DNA of 64,000 bases from Oscillatoriales cyanobacterium (GTDB taxonomy: Bacteria; Cyanobacteriota; Cyanobacteriia; CACIAM-69d), in NCBI GenBank assembly GCA_004292515.1, contig RDXB01000029.1, forward strand, positions 18,343 to 82,342. Direction: 5' to 3'. The position numbers and the translations under genes are program-made. The notes below the pieces were generated by a model, which had not been told where the DNA came from, did no database searches, and saw nothing but the letters and a program-made list of their open reading frames with translations. Every line of letters starts with the position of its first letter. Within the stretch, counting starts at the first letter, position 1. Shown piece by piece: positions 20,262 through 29,547 of the stretch.

Positions 20262-20846
20262 ATGGGAAAAGCTAGGCTTCAAAAGATCCTAAAAAGCATG
20301 CAAGACAGCGAAGAAGCCGCTCGTCAGCATTTGCAACGGGATCTCGAAAACAGCGCCACAATTTTTGCGGTTGCTCAACATGCTGTGAATCGTTTAGGCG
20401 ATGTGGCATCAGCCGATGATGCTATCTCGCCTGAGCCTGCGATCGAGGCGCGCCAACCGCTGTTACCGCCAGCATCATCGGGGGCGATCGGCCAGGAGCT
20501 GGCTACCAGTTGGGAGGATTTAATCCAGCAATATGGATCGCCGCAGGGTATCCGCAAAGCGCTCAAAGCACGCGGCATTACCTTTTCCAAAACTCCCAGC
20601 CGGAAACAGTTGCTAACGGCTTGGCATTCCCTCGAAAGCCAGGCAGTGCAACCCACGACCACACCCCAGTTGCCCGATCCAGCGATCAAGCTAGATCCAG
20701 TAGAGCTGGTGAAAGAAGTTGTTGCTTTGCGCCAAGAAGTCGCTGCCCTGAAACAGGAGCTGGCGGCGGTGAAATCAGTGTTGGCACAAGTAGCTGTACT
20801 GACGGGCGTGGCGGTGAGCTGGTCGCTCCCAACCCCTAGGGACTAA
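20262..20846 (+). CDS. hypothetical protein with C-terminal coiled coil
   Basis: 194-aa ORF 15 bp downstream of the previous one; VELVKEVVALRQEVAALKQELAAVKSVLAQV. Confidence 0.55.
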   Translation: MGKARLQKILKSMQDSEEAARQHLQRDLENSATIFAVAQHAVNRLGDVASADDAISPEPAIEARQPLLPPASSGAIGQELATSWEDLIQQYGSPQGIRKALKARGITFSKTPSRKQLLTAWHSLESQAVQPTTTPQLPDPAIKLDPVELVKEVVALRQEVAALKQELAAVKSVLAQVAVLTGVAVSWSLPTPRD

Positions 20847-21036
20847 GAGGACTCGGACTGCATTACCTGGAAGTTTTGGTGATTTTTACAGAAACCATGA
20901 GGGCGTTTTGGAGCCCTTCTCTGCTGGGGCGATGGCCGGATGATCGTCCAACCAAGACCCGATCGCACCTATCGACCGCTACGGGTGGCGGCAAAGTTTG
21001 CTTGAATGACCGGCAGATACCTCAGAGAGTCAAGCC

Positions 21037-21408
21037 ATGCTGGTTCGGAAATTGGGCGATTGCGAAGAATTTGTGGCGGGCGACAATTCGATTTTGCGCG
21101 AGTTGCTGCATCCCGATAAACAGCCGATCGCCCTGCGCTATAGCCTGGCCCACGCCATTTTGCCCGTGGGTGAAACCTCCTTGCCCCACTCCCTAACCAC
21201 CTCAGAGGTCTACTACATCATGGCCGGGCGCGGCGAAATGCACATCGACGGTGAGGTGCAAAGCATTGAGCCGGGCGATGCGGTGTATATTCCGCCCAAT
21301 GCCCAACAATTTGTCCGTAGCTTGGGGCCTGAGCCGCTGACCTTTATCTGCCTAGTCGATCCGGCTTGGCGCAAGGAAGACGAAACGGTTTATCCCGTGG
21401 AATCCTAG
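21037..21408 (+). CDS. cupin-domain protein
   Basis: TSLPHSLTTSEVYYIMAGRGEMHIDGEVQSIEPGDAVYIPPNAQQFVRSLG. Confidence 0.88.
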   Translation: MLVRKLGDCEEFVAGDNSILRELLHPDKQPIALRYSLAHAILPVGETSLPHSLTTSEVYYIMAGRGEMHIDGEVQSIEPGDAVYIPPNAQQFVRSLGPEPLTFICLVDPAWRKEDETVYPVES

Positions 21409-21656
21409 GGCCTGTCGTCTAATTGTCCGAAACCCTGAGTCCACCGTGACGAGATCGTGTTGCAGCAAGGGGCTTGAGCCAATTGTCTAGGGCGGTTGGG
21501 CTAGGAAAATTGGTCGTTCCAGCCCCAATCAAGCTCATTTGATGACACGCCCTAAAGCCTGTCGTCCAATTAACTGTCCGAAGCCCTGATTCCACCGTGA
21601 CGCGATCGTGAGGCGGCAAGGGGCTTAAGCCCCTTGTTACGATGACTGGGGCAATG
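21406..21656. repeat. two family-B repeats in tandem
   Basis: TAGGGCCTGTCGTC ... GATGACACGCCCTA (21406-21554) followed by AAGCCTGTCGTCC ... AAGGGGCTTAAGCCCCTT (21618-21635). The first begins within the cupin stop codon. Confidence 0.75.
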
Positions 21657-21735
21657 GGTTAGGGTTGCTATTTTTGGTAAAAATTACTATAAATAGATTA
21701 ACGGTCTTTCGCGATCGCCCGATCGCCCCGAACCT

Positions 21736-23124
21736 ATGTTGACTCTGACCGATCCCGAAATGGCTCCTGAACTGGCCGCGATCGCCGCTCCACTGGATGC
21801 AACGGTGGAGGACAGCGCATTGCTCACGGACTTGTATCAACTGACCATGATCGCTTGTTATTGCGATCGCGGTGTGGAGCAGCGACCGGCCAGCTTTGAG
21901 TTGTTCGCGCGGCGACTGCCCGAGGGCTTTGGTTACCTGGTGGCGATGGGTCTAGAGCAGGCCTTGCAACATTTGGAACGGTTGCGGCTGACGGCGGCTC
22001 AGGTGGTGCAACTGCGGGCTACGGGCCTGTTCGATCGCGCTCCCGATCGCTTTTGGGAGTTGTTGAGTGCGGCTCGGTTTACGGGGGATCTGTGGGCCAT
22101 GCCGGAAGGGACGATCGCCTTTGCCCACGAACCGTTGCTGCGGATCGAAGCGCCCCTGTGGCAGGCCCAGTGGGTGGAAACCTATCTGTTAAATGCCCTG
22201 AATTATCAGACATTGGTGGCCACGCGATCGGCGCGGTTGCGGGATGTGGCCGGTGAGCGGTCTCAGTTATTGGAGTTTGGCACGCGGCGGGCCTTTAGTC
22301 CCCAGGCGGCCTTGTGGGCGGCCCGATCGTCCCTGGCAGCGGGGTTGGATGCCACCTCGAACGTGGCGGCGGCCTTGCAGTTGGGCCGGAAACCGGCGGG
22401 AACGATGGCCCACGCCTTGGTGATGGCCTTGGGGGCCACGGCCGGTTCGGAAACGGCGGCCTTCGATGCGTTTCAGGGCCTGTTTCCCCAGGCGGCTTTG
22501 TTGGTGGATACGTTTGACCCGGTGCGGGCGATCGAGCGCCTAGCCGAACGAGTCGCCAACGAAGGCCTGGCCGTCCCAGCAATTCGGCTGGATTCGGGGG
22601 ATTTGGTGGCCCTGTCCCAGTTGGCGCGCGATCGCCTGCCCCACACCAAAATCATGGTTAGCGGCGATTTGGATGAGGCGGAAATTTTGCGGCTGCGGGC
22701 GGCCGGCGCGGTGATTGATGGCTACGGCATCGGCACAAAATTGGTCACAGGGCAGCCGGTGAATGGGGTTTATAAGTTAGTGGAGCTGGACGGGTTGCCG
22801 GTGGCCAAGGGATCGACGGGCAAAGCTACCTACCCGGGCCGCAAGCAAGTCATCCGCCAGTGGGATCGGTCGGGCGGCTGGTTGGGCGATCGCCTAGTGT
22901 TGGCCGAGGAGGTGAGCGGGTCGGGACTGCTCCAGCGCGTGATGATTCAGGGCCAGCGCACCCAGCCGCCGGAATCCCTGACCACGATCGCCCAGCGGGT
23001 GCGATCGCAGGTGCAAACCCTGCCGGAAACCGTGCGATCGATCCATGACCCGCGATCAGTACTGCCGGAATTGTCGCCTGCGCTACAATCGCTCACGAAT
23101 CGCGTCCGCCCCGCCGATGCTTAG
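21736..23124 (+). CDS. pncB: nicotinate phosphoribosyltransferase
   Basis: LLTDLYQLTMIACYCDRGVEQRPASFELFARRLPEGFGYLVAMGL; EFGTRRAFSPQAALWAARSSLAAGLDATSNVAA; RLDSGDLVALSQLARDRL. Confidence 0.94.
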   Translation: MLTLTDPEMAPELAAIAAPLDATVEDSALLTDLYQLTMIACYCDRGVEQRPASFELFARRLPEGFGYLVAMGLEQALQHLERLRLTAAQVVQLRATGLFDRAPDRFWELLSAARFTGDLWAMPEGTIAFAHEPLLRIEAPLWQAQWVETYLLNALNYQTLVATRSARLRDVAGERSQLLEFGTRRAFSPQAALWAARSSLAAGLDATSNVAAALQLGRKPAGTMAHALVMALGATAGSETAAFDAFQGLFPQAALLVDTFDPVRAIERLAERVANEGLAVPAIRLDSGDLVALSQLARDRLPHTKIMVSGDLDEAEILRLRAAGAVIDGYGIGTKLVTGQPVNGVYKLVELDGLPVAKGSTGKATYPGRKQVIRQWDRSGGWLGDRLVLAEEVSGSGLLQRVMIQGQRTQPPESLTTIAQRVRSQVQTLPETVRSIHDPRSVLPELSPALQSLTNRVRPADA

Positions 23125-23177
23125 GTCGTCCTTAGGTTTGTTTCGTTCTGTTGTTTGCGCCCATTAGCGCTTGTCCC

Positions 23178-23756
23178 ATGACCTCGATCGCCCTGTTTGG
23201 AACCAGTGCTGACCCGCCGACCTACGGCCATCAGGCGATCGTCGCTTGGTTGGCCCAGCGGTTCGATCGGGTGGCCGTTTGGGCCGCAGACAACCCCTTC
23301 AAAAGCCACCGCGCCCCCTTAGACTGCCGCACCGAAATGTTGCGCGTTTTGGTGGAAACGATCGAGCCGCGATCGACCCATGTGCAGGTTTGCCCCGAGT
23401 TGAGCCATCCCCGCACGGTGGTGGTGGTGGAACGGGCGCGGGAGCGTTGGCCCGATGCCACGTTGAGTTTGGTAATTGGCTCGGACTTGGTGGCGCAGTT
23501 GCCCCGCTGGTATCGATCGGCGGAAATCGTGCAACAGGCGCGACTGTTGGTGATTCCCCGGCCGGGCTATCCTGTGGAACTCGCTGACCTCGATCGACTC
23601 GCCGCCTTGGGGGCCACGATCGAGCTAGCCGATCTCAGCGGCCCCGTTGGATCATCGAGCGCCTACCGGGAAGCCGGCGATCGCCACAGCATCCCCCCCG
23701 CGATCGAAGCCTACATTCGGGGCGAGCAACTCTACCTATGGCAGAACGTCGGTTAA
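23178..23756 (+). CDS. nadD: nicotinate-nucleotide adenylyltransferase
   Basis: IALFGTSADPPTYGHQAIVAWL (GTxxDPxHxGH-like) and GPVGSSSAYREAG. Confidence 0.88.
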   Translation: MTSIALFGTSADPPTYGHQAIVAWLAQRFDRVAVWAADNPFKSHRAPLDCRTEMLRVLVETIEPRSTHVQVCPELSHPRTVVVVERARERWPDATLSLVIGSDLVAQLPRWYRSAEIVQQARLLVIPRPGYPVELADLDRLAALGATIELADLSGPVGSSSAYREAGDRHSIPPAIEAYIRGEQLYLWQNVG

Positions 23757-24502
23757 GCACCCGGCTTGTACCCGGCCCCACGACCAGCGAACCCCTAGCT
23801 GACTTCAAGGTGGGGGTAGATAACGTGATTTTTTCGGTCGATATCGACAAGCGACGGTTGTTGGTGTTGCTCGTGATGCGCCAACACGATCCCTTTGCCG
23901 GATGCTGGAGCCTGCCAGGAACCCTGGTGCGCCAAGGAGAAGCCCTCGAAGCTGCCGCCTACCGGGTCTTGTCCGAAAAAATTCGCGTGCGCCATCTTTA
24001 CCTAGAGCAGCTCTATACCTTTGGCGGGCCGGGGCGTGATCCTCGGGAATCGGCCGATAGCTTTGGGGTGCGCTACCTGTCGGTTAGCTACTTTGCCCTG
24101 GTGCGCTATGCCGAAACCGAATCGATCGCCGACTTTGCCACCGACGGGGCGATCGGGATTGCTTGGTATCCATTCGATCGCCTGCCCCAACTCGCCTTCG
24201 ACCACGATCGGATTGTGCAATATGGCTATCAACGACTGCGCAACAAGTTGGAATACAGCCCGATCGCCTTTGATGTGTTGCCCGAATCCTTCACCCTCAG
24301 CGATTTATATCAGCTCTACACCACGGTTTTGGGCGACAATTTTTCCGATTATTCCAACTTTCGCAGCCGCTTATTAAAGCTGGGAATTTTGTTAGATACC
24401 GGCGTGAAAGTCTCGCGCGGCGCGGGTCGCCCGGCCAGTCTCTATCAGTTTGATGCAGTCGCCTTTCAAAAACTGGAGAACAAGCCTTTAGTATTCGTTT
24501 AA
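23738..24502 (+). CDS. Nudix-related protein with C-terminal winged helix (NrtR-like)
   Basis: Degenerate Nudix box GTLVRQGEALEAAAYRVLSEKIRV, then PESFTLSDLYQLYTTVLGDNFSDYSNFRSRLLKLGILLDTG (NrtR-type wHTH). Overlaps nadD by 19 bp. Confidence 0.85.
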   Translation: MAERRLSTRLVPGPTTSEPLADFKVGVDNVIFSVDIDKRRLLVLLVMRQHDPFAGCWSLPGTLVRQGEALEAAAYRVLSEKIRVRHLYLEQLYTFGGPGRDPRESADSFGVRYLSVSYFALVRYAETESIADFATDGAIGIAWYPFDRLPQLAFDHDRIVQYGYQRLRNKLEYSPIAFDVLPESFTLSDLYQLYTTVLGDNFSDYSNFRSRLLKLGILLDTGVKVSRGAGRPASLYQFDAVAFQKLENKPLVFV

Positions 24503-24633
24503 GAGGATCTTTGAAAAGTATCTTTCGACTAGAACTGAGCACCAATCGTCGTGGTAGCAAGATGCTCAAGCCCCCTGTCTATGTTGATCGATGGGGTGTG
24601 CAGAGTATCAACTTTGGCCGTTCAGACATCCTC
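24503..24633. repeat. family-A MITE-like repeat
   Basis: GAGGATCTTTGAAAAGTATC ... GGCCGTTCAGACATCCTC; aligns with copies at 29287, 46552 and 58055. Confidence 0.75.
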
Positions 24634-24725
24634 GAAGGGGCGATCGCTGACCACAATTGACGGGGCTTCCAAACAGCCTAGACAATAGCGATCAAACGAT
24701 ACTAGCGATCGACGCGATCGAGGTC

Positions 24726-25481
24726 ATGGCATCGATGGCAACTTGGCAACGGCAATCTCTGCGAAAGCCCCAGGGGCGGCAATGGTGCCGAGCCGTCAAG
24801 CGTGCCAGCATTACCGGTTTGGAATGGCTGATTCATCGCCTGGTGGAAATTTCAAGCGATCGGGTGGTGCGTTATGTAGAACGCATTCGCCAGCGCTATC
24901 CCCACCATACCCATCGCCAATTAGCCCGTCAGATTATCCACCGTCAGGCAATTAAAAATGGCTGTATTGGAGCAGCCACCGGCCTCATTGGGTTGATTGT
25001 TTTACCCCTTGATATCCTCAAAGAAATTCGCATCAGCACCTTTACAATTCACTGCATTGCCTACCTATATGGTCAATCAATTCAAGGAGATATTATTTTG
25101 GAAGAGGCGCTATTACTAATTGCTCACTCTTCAATTCATGATATGCAATTAGCCATTGAACGTGACTTTTCCAAAACACTCTACTGTGCCCAGCAATCCT
25201 TAATTGGTGCTGGTGGCAAAGTGCTACAGGACTACGTGATTGCCCACAGCAGCACTCTAGTTCATTTGTTGATTTGGAAGGCAACAGGGCGACAACTACT
25301 AGCCATAACAGCAAGGCGATCCGTAACAAAGGTGCTACCCCTAATCAGCACGATCATTAGTAGTAGCTTAGATTGGCGAGCAATCCGCCAAACCGGTAAT
25401 CTAGCGATCACTTACTATGAGCATTGCTCCATGCGATCGGCTCAAGGAATGTCTGAAACACCAAAGTCGATCCTCTACTAG
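24726..25481 (+). CDS. EcsC-like protein
   Basis: AIKNGCIGAATGLIGLIVLPLDILKEIRISTFTIHCIAYLYGQ resembles the EcsC family core. Confidence 0.6.
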   Translation: MASMATWQRQSLRKPQGRQWCRAVKRASITGLEWLIHRLVEISSDRVVRYVERIRQRYPHHTHRQLARQIIHRQAIKNGCIGAATGLIGLIVLPLDILKEIRISTFTIHCIAYLYGQSIQGDIILEEALLLIAHSSIHDMQLAIERDFSKTLYCAQQSLIGAGGKVLQDYVIAHSSTLVHLLIWKATGRQLLAITARRSVTKVLPLISTIISSSLDWRAIRQTGNLAITYYEHCSMRSAQGMSETPKSILY

Positions 25482-25547
25482 TAGCGAAACCAAGTTAAAT
25501 CATTGGCTTCAAAGTCAAGAGTCAAAAGTTGAATCAGTAGTTGAATC

Positions 25548-25632
25548 AGTAGGTTGGGTTGAGGAACGAAACCCAACACCAGCAAAACTCCCATTGATCG
25601 CGTTGGACTTTGCAAGCTCAACCCAACCTACT
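25548..25632. repeat. family-C MITE-like repeat (inverted repeat AGTAGGTTGGGTTGA / TCAACCCAACCTACT)
   Basis: 15-bp perfect terminal inverted repeats around GGAACGAAACCCAACACC...; the translation VGWVEERNPT is the familiar signature of this cyanobacterial repeat. Confidence 0.8.
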
Positions 25633-25917
25633 GGCTACTGGCTAGCGATCGCTGACTATGAACATTACGCCACCGAATCGCCCTACCCAGATTCCTCATT
25701 GTCTAAGGCGATCGCGTACCCCCTCAAACCATAATTTGAGCCATAATTCCAGCGATCAATACTGAGTATCAATTACTTCAGTGAGTGGGCAGTGATCGAT
25801 AGCATTAGTAACGCATGAATTTTCAGGTATTCTCTTAGGTACTGATGAGCGATATCATTCCAGTCAGTCCGTGTGATCGCTAGTAGAACCAATTCAGTAT
25901 TTCCTAGATTTTGAGGG

Positions 25918-27711
25918 TTGTGGACTGTGAAAATTGCCCTGGCTCAATTGAACTTAATGGTGGGAGATCTGGCTGGCAATGCAGCAGCAATTATCGCAGC
26001 GGCCCAGCAAGCAAGCGATCGCGGTGCACGGCTACTGATCACACCTGAGCTAGCCCTCTGCGGCTATCCTCCTCGCGATCTCTTGGAACGACCAGGCTTC
26101 CTGAGCGCGATGCAACAGCAACTACGAACCCTAGCTCAGGAATTGCCGAGAAATATTGCTGTTTTAGTGGGCGTTGCTGTCAATAACCTGCTAGACATTG
26201 AAGGAGGTAAAAGTCTCTTTAATAGCGCTGTTTTGATTGATCATGGTGAGTTAAAACAAGTTTTTACCAAGCGGTTACTGCCAACCTACGATGTGTTCGA
26301 TGAAGGTCGCTATTTTGAGCCTGGCAAAAAAGCAGAATCATTTATCTTAGAGGGCTGCAAAATTGGCGTGACGATTTGTGAGGATATTTGGAATGACGAT
26401 CGCTTCTGGGGACGAAAATTTTATGAAGCAGATCCCCTAGCGGACTTGTCATCCCAAGGGGTAGATTTTGTGGTGAATTTGTCTGCTTCTCCCTACACAA
26501 TCGGGAAGCAACGATTGCGTGAAGAAATGGTGCAGTCAGCCGCCGCTAGCTATGGATTCCCGATCGCCTATGTCAATCAAGTGGGCAGCAACGATGACTT
26601 GATTTTTGATGGAACTAGCTTGGCCATTAGTCGCACTGGGGCGATCGCTGCCCGTGGAGCAGGCTTTGAAACGGGGCTAATTTTTACTGAGTTTGATTCA
26701 CAAACCCGTGATTTTGTGGCCACGGGAATGGCAGGCTCCTGGGCTGCCAGTTTTTCGGATATTCAACTGAATCAATCCCTACCTGAACAAACCGGTTTGA
26801 TTGCACCTTTACCCACCAGCACTGATGCAGAACTTTGGTCAGCATTGGTGTTAGGGATTCGGGACTATGCGCGCAAATGTGGCTTTTCCAAGATTGTGTT
26901 GGGACTCAGTGGTGGCATTGATTCTACTTTGGTTGCGGCCCTAGCCGTGGCCGCCGTTGGTGCTGACCAGGTTTTGGGGGTGTTGATGCCCTCTCCCTAT
27001 AGCTCCGATCATTCGATTACTGATGCTTTGGCCTTGGCTAACAATTTGGGCATGAAAACCCTTAAATTACCGATCGAGCCGTTGATGAATACTTTTGAGC
27101 AAGTGCTGGCCGATCCGTTCCAAGGAACAGAGCCGGACGTGACGGAAGAAAACTTGCAATCCCGGATTCGCGGCAATTTGTTAATGGCGCTGGCCAATAA
27201 GTTTGGCTACTTGTTAATTTCTACGGGCAATAAATCCGAAATGGCCGTGGGCTATTGCACACTCTATGGCGATACCAATGGTGGCTTGGCTGCGATCGCC
27301 GATGTACCCAAAACGCGCGTCTATTCCCTTTGTCAATGGCTGAATCAAGGTCAGGTTGGTGTGGCGGGTTTTGCCAAACTCAGCAGCCCAAATGATGCGA
27401 TCGTCCCGGAAAATGTGCTGACCAAAGCACCGAGCGCGGAGCTACGGCCGGGTCAGGTGGATGGGGATTCGTTGCCGCCCTATGACGTGTTGGATGACAT
27501 TCTCGATTGCCTGATTCGCCAAAAACAATCCCTCGATGACTTGGTGGCTGTGGGGCACGATCGCCCGATCGTGGAGCGGGTAATGCGACTGCTGACGCGG
27601 GCAGAATTCAAGCGCCGCCAAACGCCGCCGGGTCTGAAAGTGACGGAGCGGGCCTTTGGCACGGGCTGGCGGATGCCGATCGCGAGTCACTGGCAACTGA
27701 GCGACAGCTAA
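25918..27711 (+). CDS. nadE: glutamine-dependent NAD+ synthetase
   Basis: N-terminal nitrilase domain (LLITPELALCGYPPRDLL, GVTICEDIWND) and NadE domain (VLGLSGGIDSTLVAALAV, STGNKSEMAVGYCTLYGDTNGGLA). Confidence 0.96.
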   Translation: MWTVKIALAQLNLMVGDLAGNAAAIIAAAQQASDRGARLLITPELALCGYPPRDLLERPGFLSAMQQQLRTLAQELPRNIAVLVGVAVNNLLDIEGGKSLFNSAVLIDHGELKQVFTKRLLPTYDVFDEGRYFEPGKKAESFILEGCKIGVTICEDIWNDDRFWGRKFYEADPLADLSSQGVDFVVNLSASPYTIGKQRLREEMVQSAAASYGFPIAYVNQVGSNDDLIFDGTSLAISRTGAIAARGAGFETGLIFTEFDSQTRDFVATGMAGSWAASFSDIQLNQSLPEQTGLIAPLPTSTDAELWSALVLGIRDYARKCGFSKIVLGLSGGIDSTLVAALAVAAVGADQVLGVLMPSPYSSDHSITDALALANNLGMKTLKLPIEPLMNTFEQVLADPFQGTEPDVTEENLQSRIRGNLLMALANKFGYLLISTGNKSEMAVGYCTLYGDTNGGLAAIADVPKTRVYSLCQWLNQGQVGVAGFAKLSSPNDAIVPENVLTKAPSAELRPGQVDGDSLPPYDVLDDILDCLIRQKQSLDDLVAVGHDRPIVERVMRLLTRAEFKRRQTPPGLKVTERAFGTGWRMPIASHWQLSDS

Positions 27712-27742
27712 CCGATCGCCCCAGCCTTGCTTCAATGCCTTG

Positions 27743-27775
27743 ATCCCCCGATCGCTACCTTGACGATCGGGGGAT
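27743..27775 (+). terminator. putative terminator hairpin after nadE
   Basis: ATCCCCCGATCG-ctaccttga-CGATCGGGGGAT, 12-bp stem, 32 bp after the nadE stop; no strong U-tract. Confidence 0.55.
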
Positions 27776-27794
27776 TGCCTATGGTAGGATTTCA

Positions 27795-27818
27795 ACATCT
27801 GAACAGTTAATCAGATGT
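27795..27818. promoter_or_regulatory. putative SmtB/ArsR-family operator for smtA
   Basis: ACATCTGAacagttaaTCAGATGT, perfect 8-bp inverted repeat resembling the PCC 7942 smt operator half-sites (TGAACAGTTATTCAGATAT); 25 bp upstream of the smtA ATG. Confidence 0.75.
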
Positions 27819-27843
27819 ATTCTCGCCCAACTTGGAGAACGTC

Positions 27844-28014
27844 ATGACGATCACCACTCACAAGTGTGACTGTGGCCCTTGCCTGTGCGCAGTGGATTTG
27901 GCCACGGCAATCCAAAAAGATGGCAAATACTATTGCAGCGATGCTTGCGCCAACGGTCATCAGGGCGGCGCTTGCTGCTCCCAAGCGAGTTGCAATTGTG
28001 GTTCAGCTTCGTAG
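27844..28014 (+). CDS. smtA: SmtA/BmtA-type bacterial metallothionein (56 aa)
   Basis: MTITTHKCDCGPCLCAVDLATAIQKDGKYYCSDACANGHQGGACCSQASCNCGSAS with CDCxxCxC, YYCSxxCAxGH and terminal CxC cluster. Confidence 0.95.
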   Translation: MTITTHKCDCGPCLCAVDLATAIQKDGKYYCSDACANGHQGGACCSQASCNCGSAS

Positions 28015-28186
28015 CCGATCGCTGGGTTGAGCGTTACTCGCAATATTGCCTCACGGGCTGACCGACGGCTGATCGCAATTTCCCCCCATCGGCCGTTGTG
28101 TTGGCTGAACGACCGGAAGTGGCGATCGCCGTCGGTTCATGTTTGGCCGATGATGGTAGCGACTTGACGACAACTGGGGATGAATC

Positions 28187-29272
28187 ATGGGCGATCGAAC
28201 CGTCGGCATGGCCGTGATCGGTGCGGGACGATGGGGCAAACATTTAATTCGCCAATTTGCTAACCATCCCCGATCGCGCTTGGTGGCGGTGGCCGAAGCC
28301 AATCCCGAGTTGCTGGCCGAGACGGTCGATCGCTGGTCTGGCCCGGCCGATCGCCCAGAGATCCGGTTCACATCCCATGCGGCCGAGGCGATCGCCCTGC
28401 CGACGGTTGAAGCAGTGGCGATCGCAACGCCGGCCATCACCCACTTTGAGCTGGTGCGCTTGGCCCTCTGCGCGGGCAAACACGTCTTGGTGGAAAAACC
28501 CTTGACCCTCGACCCGATCGAAGGCGATCGGCTCGGGGAACTGGCCCGATCGCACCAGCTCCAGTTGATGGTTGATCACACCTACCTGTTCCATCCAGCG
28601 GTGGAAGCAGGCGCGGCGATCGTCCGGGCGGGCAAGCTGGCGGACTTGCGCTATGGCTATGGGGCCCGCACCCACCTGGGCCCCGTGCGCCAAGATGTGG
28701 ATGCCCTTTGGGATTTGGCGATTCATGACATCGCGATTTTTAATCACTGGTTGCAGTCCAGCCCGATCGCTGTCTCCGCCCAGGGCCAGACTTGGTTGCA
28801 ACCGGGCCATGCAGCCGGCAGCGATCGCCCCAACCCCGCTGCTGGTCTGGCCGATTTGGTTTGGTTAACGCTACATTACCCACCCAGCCCACAATGGCCC
28901 CAACCCTTTACAGCCACCATTCACCTGTGCTGGAACAATCCCGATCGATCCCGGCGGCTGGGCCTGGTGGGTTCCGCAGGCACTCTCGTGTTTGACGAAA
29001 TGAATTCGGGATCGCCCCTGACCCTATTTCGCGGTCAATTGGAACAAACCGATCGCCAATGGGTTCCCATCAACCAAACCACCGAAGCGATCGCCCTGGA
29101 ACCCGGTGAACCCCTCGGGCGGGTTTGCGATCGATTCTTGGCCGGGATCTTAGATCGAGTCCCGCTCGATCGCTCCGATGCGCGCGTGGGCACGGGCCTG
29201 GTGCGCGTGCTGGCGGCTGCTTCCCGTTCCCTGGCCAGTGGCGGGGCGATCATGGCGATTGATCTCGCCTAG
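28187..29272 (+). CDS. Gfo/Idh/MocA family oxidoreductase
   Basis: MAVIGAGRWGKHLIRQFANHPRSRLVAVAEAN; AGKHVLVEKPLTLD; HDIAIFNHWL. Confidence 0.92.
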   Translation: MGDRTVGMAVIGAGRWGKHLIRQFANHPRSRLVAVAEANPELLAETVDRWSGPADRPEIRFTSHAAEAIALPTVEAVAIATPAITHFELVRLALCAGKHVLVEKPLTLDPIEGDRLGELARSHQLQLMVDHTYLFHPAVEAGAAIVRAGKLADLRYGYGARTHLGPVRQDVDALWDLAIHDIAIFNHWLQSSPIAVSAQGQTWLQPGHAAGSDRPNPAAGLADLVWLTLHYPPSPQWPQPFTATIHLCWNNPDRSRRLGLVGSAGTLVFDEMNSGSPLTLFRGQLEQTDRQWVPINQTTEAIALEPGEPLGRVCDRFLAGILDRVPLDRSDARVGTGLVRVLAAASRSLASGGAIMAIDLA

Positions 29273-29286
29273 GATTGCCCGCCTAA

Positions 29287-29418
29287 GAGGATGTCTGAAA
29301 AGTATCTTTTGATCTGGGCCAAGCACCAATAGTCGTGGGGGCAAGATGCTCAAGCCCCTTGTCTGCGTTGATCGATGGGGCATGCAAAGTATCCATTTTG
29401 GCTTTTCAGACATCCTTT
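29287..29418. repeat. family-A MITE-like repeat
   Basis: GAGGATGTCTGAAAAGTATCTTTTGATCTGGGCC ... AGTATCCATTTTGGCTTTTCAGACATCCTT. Confidence 0.8.
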
Positions 29419-29547
29419 AAGCTTGCCCGCCTAGGATTGCCTGCTTAGGATGGGCTGCATTTTCCACATTGCCCGTCGGCCCCTTCGGTGGGACACTTAG
29501 ACTCGATCGAATTTCAGGACGACTTTACAGGACGACCCACGGCGATC

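Noticed and set aside
25417-25734. 105-aa + ORF containing VGWVEERNPT
   Set aside because: Arises from translation of the family-C repeat and the preceding EcsC-like gene's 3' end, not a real gene.
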